Of a DNA stretch of 64,000 nt, positions 23,606 through 37,182 are shown piece after piece. The notes beneath the pieces are model-generated. The model had not been told where the DNA came from, searched no databases, and saw only the letters and a program-made list of their open reading frames with translations. The translations under genes were made by a program, and so were the position numbers. This DNA is from Odontesthes bonariensis (taxonomy: Eukaryota > Chordata > Actinopteri > Atheriniformes > Atherinopsidae). Every line of letters begins with the position of its first letter. The first letter of the stretch is position 1. Location of the stretch: positions 8,295,536 through 8,359,535 of the forward strand of contig NC_134524.1 in the NCBI RefSeq assembly GCF_027942865.1, in the 5' to 3' direction.

Positions 23606-24137
23606 TGCAAAGCTGCAGGGCACACAGTTTGGGAATAAAGGCTGAACATCAGATGTTGCTTTTTATGACAGAAGGAACAGAGCATATTTAAAAATGTCAG
23701 CCTGCTTTCTGCAGTTTCCTAAAAAAAAACAATCCTGTGTGAAACCTGCAGGGTTCAAATAATGTGGCGACACACGGTGGGTTTCAAAATGATTTGAGAC
23801 ACTGAAATCATTACAGGGAGTTTACCTTCAGTTTGCATTTTATTCAGTCACAAAGAGCAAAGAGGATGCATGAAAAACACTAATGCACCACGTGGGGCAT
23901 AATACAACCTTAATATGTTGGAATACACACCAAAGAAGGATTAATCAAACAAAATATGCATATATAAGCAACCATGATCGGGTTGTTACATTAACAAACC
24001 CGAGTCTTTACAGTTTTACAGCTTGGATTGTATGCAGTTTGATTTGTGTTGTATCATAAATGTTGATTATTTGATTTGGATTGGGTTAGTTTCAAAGGTT
24101 ATAATCGCAATAGATAATGATGAATTATTCAATGAAA

Positions 24138-24177
24138 GGGACTTCCCTTCTCTGACGTAATCGGATGGCTATATAAA
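24138..24177 (+). promoter_or_regulatory. Core promoter of the ubiquitin-like gene: kappaB site and TATA box
   Basis: GGGACTTCCC (24138-24147), a palindromic kappaB consensus, lies about 25 bp upstream of a TATAAA box (24171-24176). The ATG at 24237 is about 60 bp downstream of the TATA box. Such a compact TATA promoter with an adjacent kappaB site is typical of inducible genes; induction itself is not shown. Confidence 0.6.
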
Positions 24178-24236
24178 CCGTCTGATCTGAAAAGAACAAC
24201 ACAGACTACAGCTTCCTCCCCACAAACACAGTCAGG

Positions 24237-24741
24237 ATGTGCAGAGCAGGTACACTCACGCTTCGTTCCAACAATGGTGAACTGGGGACAATCAACCTAA
24301 ACAACAAGCCACAGCAGCACACGACGGTGCAGCAGCTGAAGGAGCTTTCACTCAAGAAGTTTCCCAAGTCAGGTAGGTTACTTAAACTAATGTTTATGTA
24401 TTTAAATGTCTTAAAAATAATCAGTTAGCTTTTTAAACTACTTTTAAATATCCGCAAAGTTATTTAAAGATGATTAACGACACTTAAAGAGCCTGTTTTC
24501 ACGAGGACACCATCCAGTAGCACAGCAACAACTTTAAATGCGGCAAACACATAAGAAATATTTAGAGATAACCTGCAAGCTTCCGTTTTTTTTTTTCTCT
24601 GCTGCAGGATCGAGTATCGGTGAGGTGAAGCTGATCGTCAGAGACATGCCTCTCGATAATGACTCTGCGCCTCTGTGCCAATGCGGAGTCAAGCCTGGGT
24701 CTGATGTTGTGCAGATGGTGCGGAAGGTTAACGGAGGCTGA
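24237..24741 (+). CDS. Small ubiquitin-like protein with exposed C-terminal Gly-Gly
   Basis: Two exons, 24237-24372 and 24608-24741, with GT-AG borders and phase 1, encode 89 residues. The order fits a beta-grasp ubiquitin fold: TLTLRSNNGELGTINL (strands 1-2, residues 6-21), TVQQLKELSLKKF (helix, 30-42), EVKLIVRDMPLDNDSAP (like ubiquitin QRLIFAGKQLEDGRT), VKPGSDVVQMVRKVNGG (like ESTLHLVLRLRGG). It ends Gly88-Gly89 followed at once by TGA, so the conjugation-type tail needs no processing, as in FAT10. It is too short for ISG15, which has two such domains. Lysines at 24, 35, 40, 41, 44, 53, 74 and 85 could carry chains. AATAAA at about 25138 is the likely 3' end signal. It lies beside four RBR ligase genes. 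Conjugation to targets is inference. Not recognised as a named gene. Confidence 0.85.
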
Positions 24742-25506
24742 GTGACAGCAGCCCACCCCAGAGCCTTCATCACAGCGCTTCTTCATCCTGTCATTTCTGG
24801 GAATCTCTTAGATGCATTCAGGGGATGTGGGGAATGTGTCAAGACAATGATGTCGCTTTAAAAATTCACTTTGAATGGTTTCGAATAGGAATCATGACTT
24901 TGATTTTTGTTGTTAGAGCTTTTAAAATCTTCCTTTTTTATAAAATGTTTTCTGGTGTTTTGCCGTTTTACTGTATAACACCTTGTATATAATCATTCAG
25001 GATGTAAGAGGCATGTGATATTTCAATTGAAAAACTTGCTAGAAATATTTTTATTTTGATTCCTCAACATCACTTTGCTTAACGCTTGTTTTTATTTTAT
25101 TTAAATATTTTTCCAAGCAAATTAACTTTGTGTATAAATAAACTTTGGAAAAATATTCTCCGGAAACATTTATTTTTCTTAAAATATTTCATTTACGTTT
25201 CTGTCATAATCAACACAGCATGCACAGCTGCATGTTTTTAATCCAGTTAATCTATCGTCAAACCTGAGAAGTTGATAGTCACAGTATAAGTTTCCAAAAT
25301 GATTATTTGATGAGAGGGAAATAGTTCTTCATCGGTGACGAGCACTTCTCACTTGTTACCTGGGCTATCTGATCAGATCAGAACATAATTATTTTAAAGA
25401 CCCTGAGCGAGTAAACAAAAAGAAAAAACCTGCGCAAAGTGCGTTGCAGCAGGCTAAGCGAATTGACACTTCGCGCTTACCGTAGAAGCTTCTTATTCAT
25501 GCCAAC

Positions 25507-28500
25507 ATGGCTGCCATCAGGAGTGGGGTGACTCCGGGCTGCTTAGTAAGATGTTTCCTGCGGCAGACTGGGAAACCGAGCCGGGGCAACCACCATCTTT
25601 CAGACGTTTGGAACCACGTATGTTGACATTACAGTTTGGCATGCGTTGCTCTGTTCCTGCATCTGAACCACAGACGTAAACAGCGCTTCTCTGCAGCTAG
25701 CAGGCTAGCCGGCTAGCCTCCTAGCATGCTCACGGTGTTACGAGTGCGTGTCTCCTGTGTGACTTTGACAGCGACTGTGGAAAAAAACAGGCGCCCTAGC
25801 CGCTTATTTTTGTGAGATAATAGTGGTTTCCAAAGAGGACAGGATAAGTATTTTAGCTGGAGGTGCTAAAGGTTTGCTTTCATAACATGCTGCCGTTATT
25901 TATTTTTAGGACATTATTTAGTGAAGTAATCGCTGCATCTCTGTGGCTTCACAGGCCCTAAACAACCGTAAACAGCTACGTGTTTAGTAAATAACAAACA
26001 GAGAGTTCCTCATGGAGTAGACGTACTTGTTATGTTGTGAATCGTTGACTTGTTAGGTTTAGTTTTTAACTAGTCGTGGTTTAGTTTACAGCGAACTGCT
26101 GTGTGTTGTAGTAACACGGTTCTGCCGTCAGATGTCACTATATCCCAGGTTTAACTTAAACGTTCTTGGCTGTTTTTGTTTGTTTTGTTTGTGTTTTATC
26201 TTCATAAAGGGCAAATTGCTCAAATTTAAATTGCTTATTTAATTTGTTAATATAACAAATCAATTGTTTGCTTGACACGAGCATGTTATGGGTGAATTAT
26301 TACAAATGCCAAACCAGTATCACACCAGTTGATTGTTACAACAGTTAAAGAAATATCTGCCTCAAATCATTTTAGACAGAAATCATTTGACAACAAGAAT
26401 TATAGCAGCCATCGTTGTTTCTTTAGTGCGTGATGTTACCTTCAGTAGGTACACTAGGTTTAAAAGAAGATGGGTTTTATATAAATAAAACATCTGTCAC
26501 CTGAAACATACTAGGACAACCCTCGCAGAGTGCATCATCCATGAAGGCCTTTGCACTTTTCTGCAAAAAGTGTCCCAGATGTGCCTCAAATTTCAATATT
26601 TACCCACCTATTCACAATGTTTCTTGAAATGAAACCTGGTAGTTGTTGCCAGATGTTGCCAGAAAAAGAAATGCAGCCTTCATGTTCCATCTACTCTCCC
26701 ACCTTCACACACAAATAATCACCTATTTGTTGTACTACTGCAGCTATTGATGAGGAAAGTCTTGAGGTAAATGGTTAAACTATGCCAAAATTACAGATTT
26801 ATATATTCGAGGTATTTAATTTTCCTGAACTGTCCATATTGTCAGCCAATCTGTGATATTAGCTGACCAAGTTTCCATTATTACCATTAAACTTGTGGAA
26901 AACCAACATGCAGTATTATTCTGCAGCTTCCTTATAAATCAGATTACAGCATGATGCATCCACCAGTCCGGATTAGGTTCTGCTGAACTTAACATTCTTT
27001 ATTATTTTTGTTATTTCTGTAAAATAACGCAGGCTAAAAATCACTGCAGCTCAGAGCTGTTTAGTCCGACCCATTGCACAGCCTGAGTACTTGTAGCTCA
27101 CCTTTCTGTAGATGACTGATTTTTATGGTGTCCAAACAGCGGTTACTCCAGACGTCCAACCTGCACACGGTGTTTGGGTGCAGCAGTCGCTCCACCTGCG
27201 TCCAGCTGGGCCGCAGACACCAGGGAAAGCTCCTCTGGGTGAACGCAGTCGCAGTCAGACACAACAGCTCACAGGTGAGAGTAACCTCCAGGTTTTCCTC
27301 TGCCGCTCAACTTTGCAATAAACGCAGGCATGAAACCTTTTCTATGATTTGTATTATTCCTATATCCAATAGCGCAGTTTATGTTAATAGATTATCCACA
27401 GAACAGAGCAAGCTGTACCATCTGTGATGTGATGACGTTGATCCAGCCTTATAAATGTCTTCTCCCTATAAATTCATTGTTTTAATCTTAAAACTCACGT
27501 CCCTGTTGGATTCAGCTGCTGCGCTGCGACTGACCTGTGACGGATTCTTACAGATCCCACCTGATGATGGCTCGATGGCGCCTCCTGTCCTGCAGTCGTC
27601 CCCCATCTCCGTGCCTGCTGACTCCATCCCCGTCGCCACGCAGACGCTCTCTGAGCAGGTGGCCGGGACTAAATTCACACAGTTCGGGCCTTCGGTTTAT
27701 CCCCGTTTAAGCTCACAAAGTTTTTCCGTCACTGATGCTTTCAGATCCCAGTTGAAACCATTTCCGTGGCAGCGTCCGTGGCAGACGGCTCGGCTCTTCC
27801 TCCACTTGTGGACTCCACCCCTGTTTTAACTCAGCTGGTCGGGGAGCAGATGGCTGATGTGGCCCCCACTGCAGCGGACGTCCTGCAGGCCGTGGCTGCT
27901 GAATCTCGGCTCACAGAGCTCGGACTGGGCGGTAACACACCTGTGGGTCTAATCCAGAACCTGTTGGAGTTCTTTCACATGGATGTGGGTTTGCCCTGGT
28001 GGGGGGCCATTGTTGTAGGTAAGCAGCAGTTCTTTTAAAGTGGTGAAGGCAGCCTACGTCACCATCTGATTGTCACGTGTTCCTTATATTGATGCGTCGT
28101 CTCTCATCTACTTTCTTCTTTCTGTACAGGAACGGTTCTGGCTCGTATGGCTGTGTTTCCCTTCATAGTGAAGGGCCAGAGAGAGGCAGCCAAGCTGAAC
28201 AACGTGCTTCCTCAGATCACTAAACTAACCAACAGAATGAATGAGGCCAAGCAGAGTGGAAACAAATTTGAATGTGAGTGTTTACTCCTCTCTTTCCTTG
28301 TATTGAGGCTTTTTTTTTTTAGGTGTCCAACTCATCCCGAGCGGGTGTGTTTTGTTTTCTGCTGCAGTTGCCAGCGCGTACTCTGATCTGAACTTATTCC
28401 AGAAGAAGCACGATGTCAATCCTCTGCGTGGCTTCCTGGTTCCTCTGGTGCAGGTGGGTTCATCTCTTCATGGCGGTGAGGCTGCAGCTCAAACTCGTGC

Positions 28501-31025
28501 TTCACTACATTTATTTAGCAAAGCTCAAAACCTTTGAGCTGAACAACCCATAAGAAGAAGAAAACATTAACATCAAGTTCTATAAAGGTAGTTTCCACAA
28601 GACAAATTTAAACATACATTCATCCTTATAGATCAGAAACAAACGAGTGTTAAAATCCAGGGGAAGCATTTTTAATAGAATAGTTTCCATCGCTTTCAGC
28701 TTCCCACTAAGTCAAAAACGCCACAAAAAACTATGTTTCTACATATAAATATTGGATTTTTGTAAGATAAAAACTGTCTGAAATCAAATAAATACACTTT
28801 TGTAAAACTGTTAAATTATTAAAAAGTGAACAATGAAGACGTATGAAGTCCACAACACTCATGTGTGGTATTTGTTTTCCTAGAGAAATCAGCAGGCTTT
28901 TCTTTAGAGTTCAGGAGAAAGTGGCCTCGCAACTTATTTGGCTTCGTGTCGTCGGTCAGACGCTGATATTTTGACACACTCAGCACGATGTGGTCTCTCT
29001 TTATTACCAGCCGTTTTACTTGTGAAGCCCAAGGAAAGGTTTTCCTTGTCACATCTTTTTTTTTAGTTGCATCTTTTGGTGTTGTTTCATCGTTTGCCTG
29101 ATTTTCAGATCACAAACCTGCAAAAAGTACATTTTATTCAGCCTTTCTGCTCCCATCCCATCATAACTTTGAGCCCTCCACTTTGGGAACCACTGACTCT
29201 CATTCTGACTTAAAGTTTAGCGTTTTTACACGGGCTTTTATCTGCAGAATAAGTTTTGTTTGTTTAGTCTTCAGCATTTTTCTTTAACATCAGAGATTTT
29301 ATCGAAAGCTGAGCTTTCTTTCTGTTTGTGTGTGTTGATGTCCCTCAGGCGCCAGTCTTCATCTCCTTCTTCATCGCTCTGAGGAAGATGGCGTACCTGC
29401 CGGTGCCCAGCATGCAGACAGGAGGTCTCCTCTGGTTTACTGACCTGACGGCAGCAGATCCTTTCTATATTCTACCTATTACTGTCACTGGGACCATGTT
29501 CTTCATCCTGGAGGTGAGCCAGCTCTTATTTAGCTCTTCTGTTTTCTGAGACGACTAAAAAAGGAATAGCTAAACCTCTTGTGGAGTACTGATCTTACTT
29601 TTTCTTCAGCTTGGTGCAGAGTCTGGTTTTGACAACCCCAATCTGCGAGCCATGAAGACAGTGTTCAGAATCATGCCTTTAATCATCCTCCCTCTCACCA
29701 TCAACTTCCCCACGGTCAGTGTCTTCTGTTTGGACCGTCACTTAAAGCTCTGCTGCAGCAACATCTGAGTTTAAAAATGCTTTTTCCTCAGGCGGTGTTC
29801 ACCTACTGGCTGACTTCAAACTGCTTCTCCCTGTGTCAAGTCTTCCTACTCAGACATCCCTTAGTCAGAGAGAAGTTCAAGATCCCCGAGAGGATCAAAC
29901 ACCCGGACTCCGCCATGCCTCAGAATGACGGACTTATTGAAAGCATGAAAAAGGGTTTGTGTTACAGAAATGAGTCGCAAGATTGAGATGCGTTTCTTGG
30001 TTCATTTACTAAAACATCAGAAAGTTGCTCATTATTTCTGTCTGGTTTTGGTTTTTAGGTTGGAAGAACGCTCAGCTGGCTCATCAGCTGGAAGAGAGGG
30101 AAAAGAGAATAAAGAATCACCTGGATCTCGCTTCCAAAGGTCAGTGGGACCAATTATTGTTCCTTATTAGGCTTTATTTGTGTGTAATGACTCTGGATTA
30201 GATGAAAGAAAAGTAGAGATTCAATGGAAAAGGTGAAAAATTACATTAAACATTGATATAATACACAATTCAGTGTTTTTTTTAGAACTAAATTTGAATA
30301 TTTCAGACCATTAAAAGATGACTGACATCCTTTTAAAGAAAAAAAGAGCCTTTCATTGGATGGGGCAAGTTCGCCCTCTTGTGGCTTTTTTGGAGTACTG
30401 CACACAGACTGAGACCAGCAATGATCAGTGCTGCTTTAGTTTGGTTTCTGGACTCATTTATCTAAATTTTACAACAGAAAACGGTGTTAAAATGTTGCTA
30501 AATCTCTTATTTTCATTGTGAAATACAAGTTTTCTTGGTATAACCACCGTTTAGCGGTTTTATGTCTGCATAGGTTCTTAGCCACCGAGTTTCACAGTTT
30601 CAGTGTCAGTTCCACCTGTTCAGATTATTTTCTGAAGTCTTTATGAGAAGCAAACCTTAGATGTTTTGGTCCTTATTCTTTCGGCTTATATATATTTATT
30701 GGTGATTAGTGGCAGGTCCTTGTGGCAGCTGTCTTTTTAAAGGCTAAATAATCAGTTGGTTGCAGCCATTTATCAAATACTTTATATGTTCTTTTATCTG
30801 GAAGCACTTCCATGTCTAATGCAAATATGAATGCGTTCACATTGAGCTCTGCTGTGTGTATTATTCACTCAGTGGATCTAAGCTTTTCCCTTTTACTTTG
30901 CAGGTCCACTGAGGCAGACTTTTACCCACAATCCTCTCCAGCAGACGCCCCCCATAGCCGCAGCATCCACTAAAGAGAAGCCAGCTCAAGGCAAAGCAAG
31001 ACCGTGGAAGGACACCATAGGATGA
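25507..31025 (+). CDS. oxa1l: OXA1L, mitochondrial inner-membrane insertase
   Basis: Eleven exons: 25507-25617, 27140-27274, 27554-27658, 27745-28018, 28130-28273, 28368-28453, 29349-29513, 29610-29714, 29792-29954, 30059-30139 and 30904-31025, phases all compatible, 496 residues. OXA1/YidC-family insertase that places mitochondrially made and some imported proteins into the inner membrane and binds the mitoribosome. The N-terminus is basic and poor in acids (transit peptide). The family core starts at [18 protein letters not shown] and includes [38 protein letters not shown] and [14 protein letters not shown] (membrane segments). A basic coiled tail follows ([13 protein letters not shown]). 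Exons 3 and 4 begin with two similar 35-residue stretches. It is convergent with slc7a7, as neighbours in human 14q11.2. Confidence 0.93.
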
Positions 31026-31774
31026 ATGCCGTCGGCTGTTGGCTCCACAGTATAATGAATTGTGTATATGTTTATACTCGGAAGAGAAGAAATGTCGGGA
31101 CTTGGTTGTGATTGTGTATTATTCCAGCTAAAATATAAACTCTGCCTTTAAAAAAGTTTGGTGATTGTCGTGATATTCTGCTTAACCGTGAGTGCGCTGC
31201 ACATCGTCTGCTTATTGGGGATAAAAATTTAAAAAAAGAGTCGTTTGAATCAGACACTGCAGGAGAACGAGTTCCTTTTTGTAAAAATAGCCCTTTACTT
31301 CACAGCTGACAGTATAAAACCTTTTACAAACCTTTTCATACATGAGTGAGTGTGGAGTTGCATTGTCTGATATCTTTTATTGCCCATTTTTCTTTGTGCG
31401 AATAGTGATGATAACGAGGCTGTTTCGGTTTCAAAGACGCCGACTCGGAACAATTCGACAACGATTTGCAGCCTTCAAGTAAAATCAGAAAAGTATTTCA
31501 CGCGTGCAATTTCACAAAAATACTTGGTACATCAATTAAATAATTCTCTACAAAGATGAGCAGTCCTGCAGTAGGAAATGGTGGTGACATTTTCAGGAGA
31601 GCATCATAATGTCGTCCCGAGTGAAATTCAGCCAACAAGCACCCGATTGATAAGTCGGGGAGCCACGTTCAGCTCGGACCCGAAATGTTCGTCTGATGAG
31701 GTGTCGGGTCGGGAAGAGTTCAGGCTCCGACTCTTTGAGTCAGCCGTCTCTGGCTAGATGGCAGATCCAAGCAC

Positions 31775-34700
31775 CTACTCCGCCTTGTCGACATCCATCT
31801 CCGTCAGAACTGAGTAGCACACTTTCTGAATCAGGACGCCAGATTTGGCTGAAAGAGGCAGAAACAGGAGGACGGTTAGAAAGGCCACTTTTATCCAGCT
31901 GTTCCAACTAAAGTTTACATCAATGAAATCAAAGGCACATATAAAAGCTAAGCATCAAGTCCATCAACATTCATATTCAACCATTTTCTGTTTGTAAACA
32001 AAGTAAAATCATTCAGAAATTGGACTCAAATGGGAGCCACAGAGTTGTCTTATGAAATCTAAACGCTGTAATGATTATTCCAAGAAATGACGGTGATGGT
32101 GCAAATCAAACTGTCACCTAAAGGGCTTCTAATAGATGGTCAAACAGAAATAACTTAATTCAGCCACAGCTATATATTTGTTATTAAAAGTTATTCACTG
32201 ATGATGGTAATAATTCAGGCTCGAGTCTCTCTAGAACATGCAATAACTAATTCTATTAATCAGCATCAGGTCAGTAATATTATTTGTAATTAAAATAGAT
32301 AACAAACTTAAAGTGAGTCTTTCTAAAGTAAAAACAGGGAGGGAGTCACTACTCTGTGAAAGGGAATGAGTGAAAAATGAAAAAAAAAAGTGAGCCAATT
32401 TAGTGTTTTACTCTCCAGGTAATAGACCAAAACCTGCTCATGTCATAAAAAACACAAGTTCCCAAAGTAGGATGAATGCTCCCTTGAATAAACGGGTATA
32501 AACACAGGTCACCTGAGGAGTCAACTGATCAACAGACAATAAAATCCAGTAGAGACATGAGCAGGTAGCGTTTGTTAGAATTAGAATTGATGTCATCTCT
32601 GCTTTGGTTTCAGATGTTCTTTTGTCTGAAGCTTTAAACATCACTGCGAGGTGGAAATTTAATGTTTCTGTCAAACTGTTCAACAGTTTCTCAGGGAATA
32701 GTGAGTTCATCGTCTATGGCAGAGATCTGAGAAGGCGGAGTTTTCCTAAAACTCCCCCACACTCGCAATCCTGCACATGCTCAGCAGCCGGGAGCCAAGT
32801 TTATCGCTTACTGTTGTTTGATGAAAAATCTAAACTTCATGAAATGCATAAATGGTCTGATATGTACTCTAAATCACTGAAATATTCAGAGAATCCAGAG
32901 ACAGAAGTGGAAAGCAGTCATGAGCGTTTGTGAACTTCAGCCGTTAAAAAACATGATTCTGCGGAGGAAATCACCCCACGGACTCAGGAACCTCCTGAAA
33001 ATCTTTGTCCCCGGGCAGAGTTCATGTCAGATGTAGAATTAAACTCATGCCTAACAACCCTGTAAGGCAGGGCGAGTTTATTTGTAGAGCACAATTCGTA
33101 CACAAGGCAATTCAGAGTGTTTTAAAGAGTGCTGTAAAGGTCCAAAAATGCTGTTTCCCTCTCTGGACCCAAACTGAAGCAATCATGTGGATTGACTTGT
33201 AAATCCTTCATTCTTCCTGGAAATGCCTCTGGGATAAAGAGGAGGGGCAGCATCCAGCTTCTTATCTTATTATTGAATGGGTGCATATGTGAAGGCATTA
33301 TTGATGCTGAACAGCGTTTGCAGCAACACATGCAGCCATCCAGAGGACATCCGTTTGAAGAGAGGCATTGCTTATCTCAGCAAAACAATGTCAGACCACA
33401 TTCTGCACGTACTGCAGCAGCATGACCGGAGTGAACGAGTGCCGGTGCTAAACTGATGTGGCTTTTGTCCTATTTTCAACTAAATATTGTGGTTTAAGTG
33501 ATCCACATGTCATTAAAGCAAATCTCTGCGTGAGAGATTTTTTATTAAGCAGAAAACACACTTCACAGGAGAGGTTTCAAGGTGCTGGAGACGGTGTGGG
33601 AGCCAGGATGCAAATCACTGGCATATATTCTGGGATTGTCCAGTCATAAAACATTTCTGGTTAGAGATACACAAAACATTGGAAAGTATATTTAATGTGA
33701 AAATACCTTTCCAGTTTTGTATTTTTTATTTTAGGGAAAGATGATTTTCACCCAGGGCACTTCAACAATTACTTATTTAGTGTTTCTGTTTGTAAAAAAA
33801 ACCTTCACTGGGCACTGGCTGCTTACTGACTCCTCCACAATAGAGGAATAGAAGGATATAGTTAATGAAGTATACAAATGAACAGATTTATTAAGTTGTG
33901 GTCAGAGTGGGTCTCCTATGTACAACAGTCACGGCCAGATTTCGTGGAGTTAACAAATTGATAGATTTGGTTTTTGTGGTGGTGTTTTGTCTTTTGGTTT
34001 GTTTTATTTATTTATTTCTTTAACTCTTGGGATTTATTTGTTTTGTTTCAGTTTTTCTCATAATCTGATACACAGCTCTTCTGTCTAAGGAAAAGGTTGC
34101 TCGGTCTCCTGTTTATTTTATTTAATATTTTATTTAATTGTTTATAGAAACCCAGATGTTGATGTCTCAACATACCATGTACATTTCTGTTACATCCCTC
34201 TGTTCTTTTTATTTTAATAAAAAAAAGAAAATGGAAGAATTTTTTTGTCATGCTGTAGAGGACACAAAGACACCACCAAAAGACCACAAAAATGTCAACC
34301 GGCCGTAAAGGAAATTGTTCTGCTGCAGGGCTGCAAAATGAGTCAGAAGCTCCTCGTTTTAGGGTTCTCGGGCTCCTCTAGTGTTGCTTTAACATGAAAA
34401 CACGGGGAGAAACCTGCGTCAAGTCTTACCGATGAAGCTGCGCAGCCACAGCGGCCTCTTGCTGGCCGGAGTGTAGCAGCAGAGGAAGTAAACGGGCACC
34501 CCTGACAGGGCGATGCCGATGCCGATCAAGGAGTTGATGGTGTCGCTGTAGAGCGGCACCACCACCAGGAAGACGGTAAGGAGGCAGAAAATGATGGGGA
34601 AGACCAGACTGAGCTGTGAAAGGAAATGAGAGAGGAACATTCTGAGATGATGTGATCTTTAGCTCCGGAGGACCATGTTTTTAAGGAGAAATCAGTCACA

Positions 34701-37107
34701 GACTTTAATTAAATCAAATTAAATCAATTAAATCAAATTACCTTTAAGGGTCTCTCCCTGTCGGGCTGCTTCCAGCGCAGATATAGCTGCCCCAGAATAG
34801 ACAGACCAACAAAGAACCAGTAGCTGAAGCTGTAGTAGTTGATCAGCCTGAAGACGTCCTCAACGCACAGGTAGATAAGAGCCATGAAGCCCTGGAGTAA
34901 AAAAAAAAACAGATTCAGATTCAGTCAAACTGAGAAATGTGACGATAAACGGCCGCCGAATGTCAGGACAACAGAAGATAAAATGAGCTCTCACTGACGT
35001 TGAAGAGCAACGCTGGGATGGGAGTGTAGCGGTGGACATGGATCATGCAGAGGAAGTCAGGAAGTTGCCCCTCCCTGGAGCCCACGAAGAACAGCCTTTT
35101 GAGATAAAAGATAAGACGATGGGACGTGCCGAGTGACACGAGACAGCAAGAGGCGTTTCGTCATCTCGTGTTATTCTCACCTGGAGGCGGCCACGATGGA
35201 GGCGTTGAGTCCTCCGAAGCAAGACAGAGCGACGGCGAAGGGAATGGTCCAGTTCATCACGCCGAACACCTGATCTGCAAACGTCTGCAAACAAAAAGTG
35301 GATTTTAACGGAAGCTGCGCTGGTTTGATGTACACCTTCAGTTCTATTATTTACTGAGGATCACAGGAACTCACCACAGCCACAGCATCACTGTCTAAGA
35401 TGGCGTTGATGGGGAGGATGGTGTAGTAGGCGACGTTGGTCAGAATATAGATCACTGTTACGATGGGCATGGAGATGGCAATGGCCAGAGGCAGATTCCT
35501 GCAGTTCACAGAAACAAACAGCAGAGGGAGACAGAGGAGAGTGTTTACAGTCTCTGTGGGACAGGATCAGGATGAGGTGAAGTTGTTTGTCACTTAATCT
35601 CCCTGGGAACTCTGGGAGAGGCCTTTAGATCCAATCACACGTGCAGTCTCATTTAATCTGATCGGGGTTTGGCTGTGTGAATCAAAGTCAGCTCAAAGCT
35701 TTAACACGCACACACTTTCAGACATCCAAACACCTTCCTGATCTTTCTCTGGCTTTCCTAGACCTGTGTTTTATATTGTTTTATGAAGCTCTGGACCAAC
35801 AGCATTTCTGTTGTGCAGAAGGTAAAACAGGGAGGTTTTTGAAGCTCCACTCATGCATGTTTAGCCTGGGAAAAGTCATGCATAAATCTGTTAAAAGTGG
35901 AGGAGGACCGGGTACATTCTGCTACAGGAAATCAAACTCAAGCTCTAAGGGTTGTAGATTTGAGAAATATGAGAAAATTATATATTTTATCCTTAAGCAG
36001 TTCTTCCCCGTCTTTAAATGTTGTGTTTGTCACTGCTGTTCATTCCTTTTCTGTGTAAAACTACAGTCCAGGATTTACCTGCTGGAATTTTACATTAGAT
36101 AATTCATCTTTATGTGCAAAGCATTAGTTACACAAATCAGAAATTTAATAGTAAATCTGTACAGATTTGTAAAATGTGCATTAATCTTAACTTAGACTGT
36201 GTCCTGCATGTTCCTGACGCTGACGGATCATTAACCAAATGAGGATTTGTTTACGTGAGGAAGACCTCATTCTGTTCCTGCAGAACATTGACATCAGACT
36301 ATCTTATTAAACAGAAACATTTTAAACCATAAACATCTCGAGTCTCAGTCAGGTTTCAGGTAGCACAGTCATCATCCAAATTAAAAACCCTGTGTGTTCA
36401 GTTTCAGGTGTACGAGCCAGTGATTGTCCCTTTATACATATAGATAAGAAACAACTTCCATCATGTCTTATGTCCCACTTTGCTCACCTCTCTGGATTTT
36501 TGATCTCCTCTGTGACAAAGTTGAGCGTGTCCCATCCGGAGTAGGAGAACAGAGCCGAGTACAGAGCCAGAGCGAGGTCTCCTGGATCCTGAGAGGAGCC
36601 AGCGAACATGCTCTCAAAGTTCTGAGTGTAACCTGGAAAAACAGAAACTATCAATGACACCGAGAAGCTCACTGAATCCATGGTGCTTTAACCCTGTTAG
36701 ATGTCATGTGCAGAAGTCTACTCATCATCTAAGCTTTGGCAGGAAGGTGAGTTAGTGACTGGCTTTGTACCTTGTCCGATCTTCACCAGGCCAGTGATGA
36801 TGACGGCGATCAGGGCGATGACTTTGGCGTAGGTGAAGAAGTCCTGGACCCTCGTGCCCCACTTCACATAGGCACAGTTAACGAAGGTCAGCAAACCTGT
36901 GGGCGAGCCACCAGTTACGCACGTTCGGTGTCACTCACAGAAACAATTCGGTCAACGGCTCCAGTGGAGACATTTGCTCTGTAAACTCAGCGCGGCAGCA
37001 TGTTTCCGTGTGGCTGATTTGAGGAAACGCTGCTGCTGACTCAAGCGGACCGGCCGGACTGTTGTTTGTCCGAGGAGGAAACAGCTGAGAGCAGCACATA
37101 GAGGGCC

Positions 37108-37182
<75 letters not shown>

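Noticed and set aside
33005-33425. Short frames that might be an extra slc7a7 exon
   Set aside because: The slc7a7 model is complete in phase without them, and the orientation and phases do not fit.
35677-36102. 141-residue plus-strand frame inside an slc7a7 intron
   Set aside because: No domain, low-complexity hydrophobic content, no splice support.
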